A DNA stretch of 64,000 nucleotides from contig NZ_CP121685.1 in assembly GCF_029760915.1 (NCBI RefSeq), positions 372,001 to 436,000 of the forward strand, read 5' to 3'. How positions within the stretch are numbered: the first letter of the stretch is position 1; the number at the start of each line of letters is the position of its first letter. The notes under the pieces were generated by a model. The model was not told where the DNA came from and ran no database searches. It saw only the letters and a list, made by a program, of their open reading frames with translations. Positions 1 through 7,128 of this stretch are shown here, piece by piece. A program made the position numbers and the translations under genes. This stretch comes from Olleya sp. YS. Lineage in GTDB: Bacteria > Bacteroidota > Bacteroidia > Flavobacteriales > Flavobacteriaceae.

Positions 1-901
1 GTCCATCAATATCGCAAGAGATATCCGCTACTAAATTGATTCTAAATTCTGGATGCTTAGCATCTTCTCTGGTAAATAAATAAGGTGCTCCATCTCCGTA
101 GAAGTGTCCTGCTATAAAAAAATCGGTTTGTTTTGCGTAAGGCATAAAATTACTTTCGTAATTACTTGGATCTTTGTAGAACGCATACTTATTGCCAACT
201 TTACCATCCTTACGTTTATTATATTCCATGACATCAACCATGCAATACACAGGTTCTGAAAATTCAGTAGTCAAATACAAGGCATCACTAACTTCTTTAA
301 TTTTTAAGTGATCTAAAATTTCTTTGGCGCCTTTTGCTACTTTTCCAGTACCTGACAGTAATATCTTAATATTAGGAATAGTGATTTTGTCTAATTCCTG
401 CTTAACATGATCTAAATCGTCTAACGTTTCTACTTTAGGCAAATTGAATAATCTGTCTCGTAAACCCAAAGCTCTAAATCCATTATATGCACCTACTAAT
501 CCAGCATAACGACCAAAACCTATAAGTCTGGCACCATTTTGTTTAACAATGGTTTCATGATCATATAATTCAATATTTTTTTCTAAGATGGCTTGCAACA
601 ACTTACGATTGTAAGGTTGTTTTTTAATGGTATGGCTAAAGAAAAAGTATTTTTTATTTGGAATCAGTGCCTCAATAGGCACTTCTTTTACGCCAAACAT
701 AACCTCTGCATCAGAAACATTTTCTGACACTTGAAAACCTAATTTTTTATAGTCGGCATCATTAAATACGCGAATATCAGAAGTTTCCACAATAACTTCA
801 GCTTGAGAAAAATCAGCTTGTAGCTTTTTTAAATCGTCAGGTGAGAATACAACACGTCTATCTGGTGGATTTTTACGTTCTTTTATAATGGCGAATTTCA
901 T
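1..901 (-). CDS. Saccharopine/alanine dehydrogenase-like NAD(P) oxidoreductase (C-terminus beyond window)
   Basis: The gene reads leftward off the window edge, so only about the first 300 residues are visible, starting MKFAIIKERKNPP at 901. The N-terminal RVVFSPDDLKKL, the central RLIGFGRYAGLVGAYNG and a Rossmann-type loop SGTGKVAKGAKEIL fit the alanine dehydrogenase/transhydrogenase fold. Flavobacterial proteins of this kind are usually annotated as NAD-dependent saccharopine dehydrogenase (lysine-forming), but the substrate cannot be settled from a partial sequence; alanine or lysine dehydrogenase remain possible. No neighbour in the window suggests a lysine pathway. It is separated by 57 nt from the next leftward gene. 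Confidence 0.75.
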   Translation of the reverse strand, partial: MKFAIIKERKNPPDRRVVFSPDDLKKLQADFSQAEVIVETSDIRVFNDADYKKLGFQVSENVSDAEVMFGVKEVPIEALIPNKKYFFFSHTIKKQPYNRKLLQAILEKNIELYDHETIVKQNGARLIGFGRYAGLVGAYNGFRALGLRDRLFNLPKVETLDDLDHVKQELDKITIPNIKILLSGTGKVAKGAKEILDHLKIKEVSDALYLTTEFSEPVYCMVDVMEYNKRKDGKVGNKYAFYKDPSNYESNFMPYAKQTDFFIAGHFYGDGAPYLFTREDAKHPEFRINLVADISCDIDG

Positions 902-958
902 AAATCTAAATTTGTAGTTGCTAAAATACCTTTAAAATTAAGGTTTAGCAAATATAAT

Positions 959-1171
959 TTAGTCTACACGTTGCACTTCACTTTCGCTTTTTAAAACATA
1001 ATCTCCATCATCTTGTTTAATGTAAAGGGCTTTGTTTCCTGACTCACCATCTCTAGTAACTTCGGTACCTTTAATTGTTTTTGTCACTTTATCAGTGTAG
1101 GTTTCTTGGACTTTTCCTTGTGCAGTTCCATTACCCCATTTCCATAGTACTTTTGTTCCTTTTTGTATCAT
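959..1171 (-). CDS. DUF2945 / HVA1-type Tudor-like small protein
   Basis: A 70-residue soluble protein. The N-terminal KGTKVLWKWGNGTAQGKV followed by a charged strand-rich segment (KTIKGTEVTRDGESGNKAL) and the end YVLKSESEVQRV match the short beta-barrel family DUF2945 ('hypervirulence associated protein Tudor domain'), which is about this length. Its biochemical role is not established. It could be co-transcribed with the dehydrogenase downstream on the same strand. The length is complete and the ATG at 1171 is the only good start. Confidence 0.7.
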   Translation of the reverse strand: MIQKGTKVLWKWGNGTAQGKVQETYTDKVTKTIKGTEVTRDGESGNKALYIKQDDGDYVLKSESEVQRVD

Positions 1172-1235
1172 TTTATATTTTTTTGTTTAAATTACTTTAA
1201 AAGCCTGACATTATATCTTAAGATTTTTATAAAAC

Positions 1236-1265
1236 TTGATTGGTACAGACTTTGCTTTATATTTT
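1236..1265 (+). promoter_or_regulatory. Promoter of tmRNA (-33 TTG, -7 TATATTTT)
   Basis: TTG at 1236-1238 is followed by 19 nt and then TATATTTT at 1258-1265, one base from the flavobacterial -7 consensus TAnnTTTG. Predicted start is near 1271, about 40 nt upstream of the mature tmRNA 5' end, leaving a leader for RNase P to remove. Confidence 0.6.
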
Positions 1266-1309
1266 TTAGTAATTTCGTTATCCTTAATTACACAACCTTT
1301 AATTAAAAT

Positions 1310-1702
1310 GGGGTCGACTGGTTTTGACAGCGAGATTAATTAAATGGTAAGCACGTCGAGTAATGATTTTGAACTCGTAAAACGCTAAGTCAACTTTTTA
1401 ATCGGCGAGAATAACTACGCTTTAGCTGCCTAATCCGAATTATAGTAGGATTAAGCCTCGGCTCACAAGGTGAGCAAGCTTTATGTCTCCGGAAAGCCTT
1501 GATTGACGGCGTTCCATTTTGAGGCATCGAAAATGTCAATATAGATTAAGTAGCGCTTCGATGCTTTTTCGAAACTAAAGAAGATAAGTTAAAAGTGGGT
1601 TGTTTGTAACCAGCTTTTAATCGAAAACCCAAGAACAAAATAAACGTGTAGAAAGCCCTTTGGTTACTTGTTTGGACGAGAGTTCGATTCTCTCCGACTC
1701 CA
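1310..1702 (+). ncRNA. ssrA: tmRNA (transfer-messenger RNA)
   Basis: The ends form a tRNA-like acceptor stem: GGGGTCG at 1310-1316 pairs with CGACTCC at 1695-1701 (one G-U), followed by discriminator A at 1702. GGTTTTGACAG-type sequence follows the 5' arm and a T-arm GTTCGATTC (1682-1690) precedes the 3' arm, as in other tmRNAs. CCA is not encoded. The tag reading frame is at 1404-1433: GGC GAG AAT AAC TAC GCT TTA GCT GCC TAA, giving the tag (A)GENNYALAA after the tRNA-borne alanine; ENNYALAA endings are typical of Bacteroidota. It rescues stalled ribosomes with SmpB and marks the product for proteolysis. Size of 393 nt is normal. Confidence 0.96.
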
Positions 1703-1707
1703 CTTAT

Positions 1708-1744
1708 ACTCTCCACAGTCTAGAACTTTTGGAGAGTTTTTATT
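1708..1744 (+). terminator. Intrinsic terminator after tmRNA
   Basis: ACTCTCC (1708-1714) pairs with GGAGAGT (1731-1737), followed by a T-rich tail to 1744. It lies 5 nt after the tmRNA 3' end and before the nitroreductase start. Confidence 0.8.
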
Positions 1745-1759
1745 TATAATTAATATAGT

Positions 1760-2488
1760 ATGGAAAAAACAGTTACAGAAGCCATTAAGTACCGACGCTC
1801 TACTAGGGTTTACAAAAAAATAGACATAGATACAGAACAAGTAAAGCAATGTTTATACAATGCTTCGTTAGCACCAACAAGCAGTAATTTACAGCTTTGG
1901 GAATTTTATCATGTTACTAATAAAAAAACTTTAAAGCAAATTGCAGAAGCATGCTTTAATCAAAGTGCTGCAAAAACGGCTAATCAAATAGTTGTAGTTG
2001 TTACTAGAAAAGATTTATGGAAACAACGTGCTAAAGCCAATATTCAGTTTTTAAATAGTGTATACAATAAGCCAGATTTATCTGATAAAGACTTAAAAAG
2101 AAAAAAAATGGCAACAAATTACTATAAAAAATTAATTCCGACTATTTACACGGATTTTTTAGGAATTCTTGGTTTTACAAAATATATAATTTTTCAAATT
2201 GTTGGTATTTTTAAACCAATATACAGACAAACCAGATTAAGTGATATGCGAATTGTTGCTCATAAAAGCGCAGGTTTAGCAGCTCAAAATTTTATGATTA
2301 GTATGGCAGCTGTTGGGTATGATACTTGCCCTATGGAAGGAAGCGATACGTTACGCGTAAAAAAAATACTTAATTTACCGTCTGGTTCTGAAATAAATAT
2401 GGTTATTGGTTGCGGAATTAGAGAGGAGTCTGGTATTTATGGCCCACGTTTTAGAATACCTTTTGAGGAAGTTTATAAAGAGGTTTAA
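1760..2488 (+). CDS. Nitroreductase family protein
   Basis: A 242-residue FMN-dependent oxidoreductase of the nitroreductase superfamily. The N-terminal AIKYRRSTRVYKK (about residues 8-20) is the FMN-phosphate-binding R-R-S signature; LAPTSSNLQLWEFYHV (about 37-52) is the conserved second strand-helix; QNFMISMAAVGYDTCPMEG (about 177-195) is the active-site helix and following turn; MVIGCGI is the C-terminal strand. A hydrophobic insertion around residues 125-155 (FLGILGFTKYIIFQIVGIF) is longer than in small family members. The substrate is unknown. It stands alone after the tmRNA terminator and converges, 2 nt apart, with the rhodanese lipoprotein. Confidence 0.85.
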   Translation: MEKTVTEAIKYRRSTRVYKKIDIDTEQVKQCLYNASLAPTSSNLQLWEFYHVTNKKTLKQIAEACFNQSAAKTANQIVVVVTRKDLWKQRAKANIQFLNSVYNKPDLSDKDLKRKKMATNYYKKLIPTIYTDFLGILGFTKYIIFQIVGIFKPIYRQTRLSDMRIVAHKSAGLAAQNFMISMAAVGYDTCPMEGSDTLRVKKILNLPSGSEINMVIGCGIREESGIYGPRFRIPFEEVYKEV

Positions 2489-2490
2489 AA

Positions 2491-2883
2491 CTACTTGACG
2501 TACTTATAACCTTCATGTTTCCATTTGGAAAAGCCACCTTCTAAATCATATATTTTTTTAAACCCTAAATTTTTCATCTTTTCAGCGCATTTAGCACTTC
2601 TACCACCTTTTTGACAATACAAAAGCACAGGTTTTTCTTTGTTTAATGTTTTTATGTCATCTTCGAAAGTTGGAGACATAAAATCTATATTTTGGGCTTC
2701 AGCAATATAACCAGATTGATACTCCTCTGGCGATCTTACATCTACTAATTGTACATTATCTAATTGTAAAAGAGTTTGCATCTCTTCTGGAGAAACTACT
2801 TTAGTCTCACTCTCTATTTGTGGTTTACAACTTATTAATACTATTACTAGTAAAAAGCTTAATAAGATTGATGATGTTTTCAT
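2491..2883 (-). CDS. Rhodanese-like domain lipoprotein
   Basis: I chose the ATG at 2883, which begins MKTSSILLSFLLVIVLISC, a lipoprotein signal peptide with lipobox LISC; the reading frame is open 12 codons further up but that extension would bury the signal. The mature part is a single rhodanese domain: VQLVDVRSPEEYQSG (CH2A-like) and catalytic loop YCQKGGRSAK with the active cysteine, ending in GGFSKWKHEG. It probably acts in the cell envelope on persulfide or thiol chemistry; the sulfur donor is unknown. It follows the cytoplasmic rhodanese by 10 nt, so the two are an operon, with TlpA and redoxin genes just upstream on the same strand. Confidence 0.88.
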   Translation of the reverse strand: MKTSSILLSFLLVIVLISCKPQIESETKVVSPEEMQTLLQLDNVQLVDVRSPEEYQSGYIAEAQNIDFMSPTFEDDIKTLNKEKPVLLYCQKGGRSAKCAEKMKNLGFKKIYDLEGGFSKWKHEGYKYVK

Positions 2884-2893
2884 AATATTATAG

Positions 2894-3202
2894 TTATTCA
2901 ACTTCTCCTGTCCACTCACTAAATCCTCCTAAAAGATTATAAGTGTTTTCAAAGCCTAATTGATTCATAATTGCACATGCTTGAGCACTTCGTCCTCCTG
3001 CTTTACAGTAGACATACATGTTTTTAGATTTATCTAATTCTTCTACTTCATATATAAATCCTTGACCTTTATAAATATCAATATGCAAAGCATTTGGTAT
3101 TTTTCCTTCTGCTACTTCATCCTCTGTTCTTACATCTAGGATGATTGCATTATCATCATTTTTTAATTGATTTACCCAATCTTCTTGTGTTAAATCTGCC
3201 AT
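2894..3202 (-). CDS. Single-domain rhodanese (cytoplasmic)
   Basis: A 102-residue rhodanese without signal peptide. AIILDVRTEDEVAEGKIPNA is the domain opening, YVYCKAGGRSAQAC holds the catalytic cysteine, and NLLGGFSEWTGE is the typical end. It is a close architectural twin of the lipoprotein gene that follows 10 nt downstream (both end GGFSxW), so the pair looks like a duplication in which one copy gained export. It probably transfers sulfane sulfur; the acceptor is unknown. Confidence 0.88.
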   Translation of the reverse strand: MADLTQEDWVNQLKNDDNAIILDVRTEDEVAEGKIPNALHIDIYKGQGFIYEVEELDKSKNMYVYCKAGGRSAQACAIMNQLGFENTYNLLGGFSEWTGEVE

Positions 3203-3256
3203 TATCCGTTACTATTATTTTACCTCAAAATTAACGTTTCTTTAGGATATAGACGT

Positions 3257-3289
3257 AAAAAAATCCGAAATGTTACAATTTCGGATTTT
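3257..3289 (-). terminator. Terminator of the redoxin/TlpA operon
   Basis: AAATCCGAAA (3261-3270) pairs with TTTCGGATTT (3279-3288); read leftward the stem is followed by a run of U (the A run before 3264). It ends the leftward 4462-3311 transcript and separates it from the rhodanese pair. Confidence 0.82.
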
Positions 3290-3310
3290 AATATAAGGGT
3301 ATAAATAGTA

Positions 3311-3931
3311 TTATACTTTTATAGAACAACCTATAGCTCTAGTTTCTTTAACTTCAATATCTTTTCCGCTTAATAGTGCGTTTACTGCATTTTCAACATA
3401 TTTTATTTTAACAGCTGATTCATCTTGGAAATTATCATCTATTGCGCCAATGTACTTCACGATATTTTTTTCGTCATATTTTTCTAGAATGTAAACGTGT
3501 GGTGTTTTAGTTGCACCATATTGAGGGTAAATTTTTTGTCCTTCGTCCATTAAATATGGGAAAGTAAATCCTTTTTCCTTCGCTCTCTCCTGCATAGCTT
3601 CCATATTGTCACCTGGTTTAACCTGAGTATTATTAGGCATAATAGCTATTACTGGATACCCTATATCTGCATATTTTTTGTTTAATGCTTCAATCCTATC
3701 CTCATAGGCTACTGCATAAGGACAAGTGTTACAAGTAAAAACAACTATAAAGCCTTTAGCCTCTTTAAAATCTGATAAAGACACCATTTTTCCATCGATA
3801 TTTTCTAATTCAAAATCGGTAGCATCATCACCAATTTTATAACCTTGAGATTCAATATTTGTTTTGGTTGTAAATGCGCTTACTACAATTAGTAATAACA
3901 TTACTGCTGTAATTTTTAGTGTTTTTTTCAT
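3311..3931 (-). CDS. Exported thioredoxin-like (redoxin) protein with CNTCPY motif
   Basis: A 206-residue AhpC/TSA-type redoxin with an N-terminal export signal (MKKTLKITAVMLLLIVVSAF). The body starts IGDDATDFELENIDGKMVSL and has VVFTCNTCPYAVAYEDR, in which CNTC replaces the usual thioredoxin WCxxC context. A further cysteine lies at the very C-terminus in AIGCSIKV. A cytoplasmic paralogue with CNHCPF and the same terminal GCxIK exists at 59356-59910, which suggests the last cysteine is functional. It probably acts as an envelope thiol oxidoreductase or peroxidase. It lies 6 nt after the TlpA-like gene in one operon. Confidence 0.82.
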   Translation of the reverse strand: MKKTLKITAVMLLLIVVSAFTTKTNIESQGYKIGDDATDFELENIDGKMVSLSDFKEAKGFIVVFTCNTCPYAVAYEDRIEALNKKYADIGYPVIAIMPNNTQVKPGDNMEAMQERAKEKGFTFPYLMDEGQKIYPQYGATKTPHVYILEKYDEKNIVKYIGAIDDNFQDESAVKIKYVENAVNALLSGKDIEVKETRAIGCSIKV

Positions 3932-3937
3932 GATTAT

Positions 3938-4462
3938 TTAATTTAAAAATTGTTTTAATTCGGTTTCTAATTCTTCATATTCAAAAGAGTGTTCGTAAAA
4001 TAATGTTTTCTTTTGATTATATATTATTGTAGCAGGAATAGCTCCTGACCAGTCTTTGTCAACTTTTGGAATCCACGTATTAGAGTCTACGTCATTTAGT
4101 AGTATGACTTCACTTTTAAGTTTGTGCTTTGCCAAAAATGGTTTTAGCTTAGTTTCTAAATGCTTTGGAAAATCTAAACTTACTAAAATAACTTCAACTT
4201 TTTTATTAGCATAGTCTTTGTTCAATTTTTCAAAATAAGGTAATTCTTTGACACATGGTGCACACCAAGTGGCCCAAAAATTAACGACGTAAGTTTTACT
4301 ATTATCTTTAGCTGCCAAGTAAACTTCTAACTCGTTAAAATTGAAAATTTTTAATGCATCAGAATAGAAAGTAGTAGATTCTTTTACTGTAGAATTAGAG
4401 TTGCCAATGTTATTACCTAAAGGCGTTAAAAGTAAAAACGATATTAGTAAAATAAACTTCAT
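3938..4462 (-). CDS. TlpA-family thiol-disulfide oxidoreductase
   Basis: A 174-residue thioredoxin-fold protein with an N-terminal hydrophobic signal (MKFILLISFLLLTPLG) and active site NFWATWCAPCVKELPYF, the WCxPC signature of TlpA/ResA proteins that reduce disulfides outside the inner membrane. The cis-proline region is GAIPATIIYN. No cytochrome c maturation genes are near, so the partner is unknown; the adjacent redoxin 6 nt downstream is the likely functional companion. It is transcribed divergently from the trp operon. Confidence 0.88.
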   Translation of the reverse strand: MKFILLISFLLLTPLGNNIGNSNSTVKESTTFYSDALKIFNFNELEVYLAAKDNSKTYVVNFWATWCAPCVKELPYFEKLNKDYANKKVEVILVSLDFPKHLETKLKPFLAKHKLKSEVILLNDVDSNTWIPKVDKDWSGAIPATIIYNQKKTLFYEHSFEYEELETELKQFLN

Positions 4463-4527
4463 AAAGTAAAAATAGTATTAAATACAATGTGTTTTTATCT
4501 TTTAACAAATAATTAAATGGCAAAACA

Positions 4528-4558
4528 TTTGAAAACTAAAATTTGATTTCTATATTTG
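4528..4558 (+). promoter_or_regulatory. trp operon promoter
   Basis: TTTG at 4528-4531, 19 nt spacing, then TATATTTG at 4551-4558: a full match to the flavobacterial -33/-7 consensus. The predicted start near 4564 is about 10 nt before the leader-peptide ATG. Confidence 0.8.
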
Positions 4559-4573
4559 AACTTTACAAAACAA

Positions 4574-4636
4574 ATGAACGCAACTTTAAATCATACTTGG
4601 TGGTGGAACTCTCGAAAATCAACATTCGTGAACTAA
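4574..4636 (+). CDS. trpL: trp operon leader peptide
   Basis: A 20-codon frame reads MNATLNHTWWWNSRKSTFVN and stops at 4634-4636. Three consecutive TGG codons lie at 4598-4606. Its place between a consensus promoter and an intrinsic terminator ahead of trpE makes it a tryptophan-sensing leader peptide: ribosomes stall at the Trp codons when charged tRNA-Trp is scarce. It is too short for ordinary gene calling. Segment 4626-4632 of the reading frame can pair with the terminator loop, see the terminator entry. Confidence 0.92.
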   Translation: MNATLNHTWWWNSRKSTFVN

Positions 4637-4665
4637 CGCTATAGGTATATTTAACAAAAAATATC

Positions 4666-4698
4666 AAAAAGGCTTGTCATTCACGACAAGCCTTTTTT
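4666..4698 (+). terminator. trp attenuator terminator
   Basis: GGCTTGTC (4671-4678) pairs with GACAAGCC (4685-4692) around a 6-nt loop, extended by A5 against the T6 tail (4693-4698). TCGTGAA (4626-4632), inside the leader reading frame, is complementary to TTCACGA (4680-4686) in the loop and 3' arm, giving a competing antiterminator. A ribosome stalled on the Trp codons (4598-4606) would leave 4626-4632 free; a ribosome reaching the stop at 4634 would cover it and let the terminator form. A small hairpin CGAA (4613-4616)/TTCG (4625-4628) could serve as pause site. The pairing logic is inferred from sequence. Confidence 0.88.
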
Positions 4699-4714
4699 CA
4701 TTTTAAACCAAAAC

Positions 4715-6106
4715 ATGAAAACATTTAGTTTATATACACATTACAAAAAAATATTAGCAGATACCATTACACCTGTTAGCATTTACCTTAAAATAAGGGA
4801 TAAATATCCTAACAGTATTCTATTAGAAAGTAGCGATTATCATGCTAACGACAATAGCTTCTCATACATCTGTTTTAATCCTATTGCCTCTATTAAAGTA
4901 GATGATAAAGCCATTACACAAACGTTTCCTGATGGAAGTGTAATGAAGAACAAAGTGCGTAATGTCACTAAAATGATTCATAAATTTACTAAACGATTTA
5001 AAGTAAATTCTGAAGATTTTAAATTTATTAATAACGGAATTTTTGGGTACACCGCTTATGATGCGGTCAAACATTTTGAAGACATTGACATTTCAAAAAA
5101 ACCTAACTCTTTAGACATACCAGATATTTATTATGCTGTATATCAGAATATTATTGCAATAAACCATTTTAAAAATGAAGCTTATATTTTTGCACATTGC
5201 TTTGAAACCGAAAATAATATTGAAGAAGTCTTACAACTGATTCAATCTAAAAACTTTGCGTCTTATGATTTTAAAACTAACTCTGAAATTGAATCAAACT
5301 TAACAGATGATGAATATAAACAACAAGTTGTATTAGCAAAGCAACATTGTGCCAGAGGTGATGTGTTTCAATTAGTACTATCAAAAAAATTTTCACAAGC
5401 GTTTAAAGGCGACGAGTTTAATGTTTATCGTTCATTGCGAAGTATTAACCCATCACCTTACTTGTTTTATTTCGACTATGGTAATTTTAAAATTTTTGGA
5501 AGCTCGCCAGAAGCACAATTAGTAGTTAATAAAGGTCGTGCAGAAATCCATCCAATTGCAGGTACTTTTAAACGTACAGGTAACGATGAAAAGGATACGG
5601 AATTAGCAAAACAATTAGCTGCAGATGAAAAGGAAAATGCAGAACATGTTATGCTAGTTGACTTGGCAAGAAACGACCTAAGCAGACATGGAAGCCAAGT
5701 TAAAGTAGTAACGTATAGAGAAGCTCAGTTTTTTTCTCACGTTATTCATTTAGTAAGTAAAGTCACTGGAAAAGTGTATAAAGATGTTCCAACCATGCAA
5801 GTAGTAGCAGATACCTTTCCTGCAGGAACTTTAAGTGGTGCACCAAAGCACAGAGCCATGCAACTTATAGAAAAATACGAAAAAACAAGTCGTACTTTTT
5901 ATGGAGGCGCAATAGGTTTTATGGATTTTGAAGGTAATTATAATCATGCTATTATGATTAGAACTTTTATGAGTAAAAACCATAAACTACATTGGCAAGC
6001 AGGAGCTGGATTAGTATCAAAATCTGACCCAGAGGACGAATTACAAGAAGTCTACAATAAACTAGGCGCTTTGACAAAAGCTATTGAGTTAGCAAAGAAT
6101 ATTTAA
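4715..6106 (+). CDS. trpE: Anthranilate synthase component I
   Basis: The 463-residue chorismate-binding subunit converts chorismate plus ammonia to anthranilate, the first step of tryptophan synthesis. Visible family motifs are NPSPYLFYFDYGNFKIFGSS (about residues 246-265), IHPIAGTFKRTG (about 279-290), the ENAEHVMLVDLARNDL stretch (about 307-322) and FPAGTLSGAPKHRAM near 370. The length is slightly shorter than proteobacterial TrpE, normal in Bacteroidota. The N-terminal YPNSILLESSDYHANDNSFS is the region of the LLES tryptophan feedback site, so allosteric inhibition is likely retained. Preceded by the attenuator and followed 64 nt later by trpG. Confidence 0.96.
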   Translation: MKTFSLYTHYKKILADTITPVSIYLKIRDKYPNSILLESSDYHANDNSFSYICFNPIASIKVDDKAITQTFPDGSVMKNKVRNVTKMIHKFTKRFKVNSEDFKFINNGIFGYTAYDAVKHFEDIDISKKPNSLDIPDIYYAVYQNIIAINHFKNEAYIFAHCFETENNIEEVLQLIQSKNFASYDFKTNSEIESNLTDDEYKQQVVLAKQHCARGDVFQLVLSKKFSQAFKGDEFNVYRSLRSINPSPYLFYFDYGNFKIFGSSPEAQLVVNKGRAEIHPIAGTFKRTGNDEKDTELAKQLAADEKENAEHVMLVDLARNDLSRHGSQVKVVTYREAQFFSHVIHLVSKVTGKVYKDVPTMQVVADTFPAGTLSGAPKHRAMQLIEKYEKTSRTFYGGAIGFMDFEGNYNHAIMIRTFMSKNHKLHWQAGAGLVSKSDPEDELQEVYNKLGALTKAIELAKNI

Positions 6107-6170
6107 AATAGTAAGAAGTGAAAAAAATTAAAACTAATAGCCAAAAGCTAAAAGCAAACAGCTAAAATAT

Positions 6171-6734
6171 ATGAAAGTATTAGTAATAGACAACTACGAC
6201 AGTTTTACCTACAACCTAGTCCATTATTTAGAAGATTTAGATTGTGAGGTTACTGTAAAACGAAACGACAAACTCACTTTAGACGATGTTGAGGCTTTTG
6301 ATAAAATAGTATTATCACCAGGACCAGGAATACCTGACGAGGCAGGATTGCTAAAAGCTATTATAAAGCAATATGCGCCTACTAAAAGTATTTTAGGAGT
6401 GTGTTTAGGACAGCAAGCTATAGGTGAAGTTTTTGGAGGTACATTAATAAATTTAGAGGACGTCTACCATGGAGTAGCAACCACAGTTACGACCAGTGTA
6501 GATGACGAGATTTTATTTAAAGGATTAGATAAAACCTTTGAAGTTGGACGATACCACTCATGGGTCGTCAATGCAAATTTACCAGACGTCTTAGAAGCCA
6601 CATCGTTTGATGAAAACGGTCAAGTCATGTCATTAAGACATAAAATATATGACGTTAAAGGCGTACAATACCATCCAGAGAGTGTTTTAACACCAAATGG
6701 AAAACAAATATTAGAAAATTGGGTGAACAGTTAG
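6171..6734 (+). CDS. trpG: Anthranilate synthase component II (glutamine amidotransferase)
   Basis: A 187-residue class I glutamine amidotransferase supplying ammonia to TrpE. It opens VLVIDNYDSFTYNLVHYLED, has the nucleophile elbow GVCLGQQAIGEVFGG (Cys about residue 80), and the catalytic His-Glu in GVQYHPESVLTPNG near the end. It may also serve 4-amino-4-deoxychorismate synthase, as TrpG does in organisms lacking a separate PabA. Its stop codon TAG lies inside the first unit of a 7-bp tandem repeat. Confidence 0.95.
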   Translation: MKVLVIDNYDSFTYNLVHYLEDLDCEVTVKRNDKLTLDDVEAFDKIVLSPGPGIPDEAGLLKAIIKQYAPTKSILGVCLGQQAIGEVFGGTLINLEDVYHGVATTVTTSVDDEILFKGLDKTFEVGRYHSWVVNANLPDVLEATSFDENGQVMSLRHKIYDVKGVQYHPESVLTPNGKQILENWVNS

Positions 6735-6770
6735 CAGTTAGCAGTTAGCAGTTAGCAGTTAGCAGTTAGC
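6729..6770 (+). repeat. Six tandem copies of AGTTAGC
   Basis: AGTTAGC is repeated six times without error from 6729 to 6770. The trpG stop codon (6732-6734) is part of copy 1. Heptamer arrays like this are prone to slippage; a change in copy number would not alter the TrpG protein because the stop lies in the first copy. Confidence 0.95.
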
Positions 6771-7090
6771 AAAAATTGAAATAAATTAGGAATTAAAAAA
6801 ATAGAAAAAAAAAAGAAAAGTCCCAAATCAATTCGCAGAATTGAACATTGAAATGCAGAAATAATGAGTGAAGGAATGAAGATGCGAAGCGTAGCTTCAA
6901 GCACAGGACAGAGCGTTAAAAAAATGTATAGTATACATTTTTAGCGTATGTGCCAGCTAGCGCTAAGGATAAAGCGAATGGTGCTTTAGCAATTTCCTCA
7001 TTTCAATATGATTTTTTGGTTCGTTTTGTATCAAGACAAAATGAACAGAAATAAAATTGCTTTAGAAGATAATAAAAGTATAATTAAAAA
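6771..7090 (+). other. Long trpG-trpD spacer with small inverted repeats, no gene
   Basis: This operon spacer has no convincing coding sequence. It holds hairpin GAAGC/GCTTC (6886-6890/6894-6898) and an 11-bp perfect palindrome AAAAATGTATA/TATACATTTTT (6920-6930/6932-6942, centre G at 6931), which could act as an operator or a processing site. The stretch around 6940-6995 (TTAGCG, CGCTAAGG, GCTTTAGC) looks like decayed repeat sequence. A short frame at 7008-7202 overlaps trpD and looks spurious. Confidence 0.55.
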
Positions 7091-7110
7091 AATTACCGCT
7101 TTCGCGGAAA
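7091..7110 (+). repeat. Short hairpin element ATTACCGC-TTTC-GCGGAA upstream of trpD
   Basis: CCGC (7096-7099), loop TTTC, GCGG (7104-7107), in the context ATTACCGCT..GCGGAA. A near copy lies at 23084-23101, just upstream of ddl, also close to the start codon. The two share flanks as well as the stem, so this is probably a small dispersed element. Confidence 0.6.
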
Positions 7111-7128
7111 TGAAAAACAAGTTTTTCA

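Noticed and set aside
1664-1849. Leftward frame across the tmRNA 3' end and the nitroreductase start
   Set aside because: It lies over the tmRNA acceptor domain and a real gene; no family resemblance.
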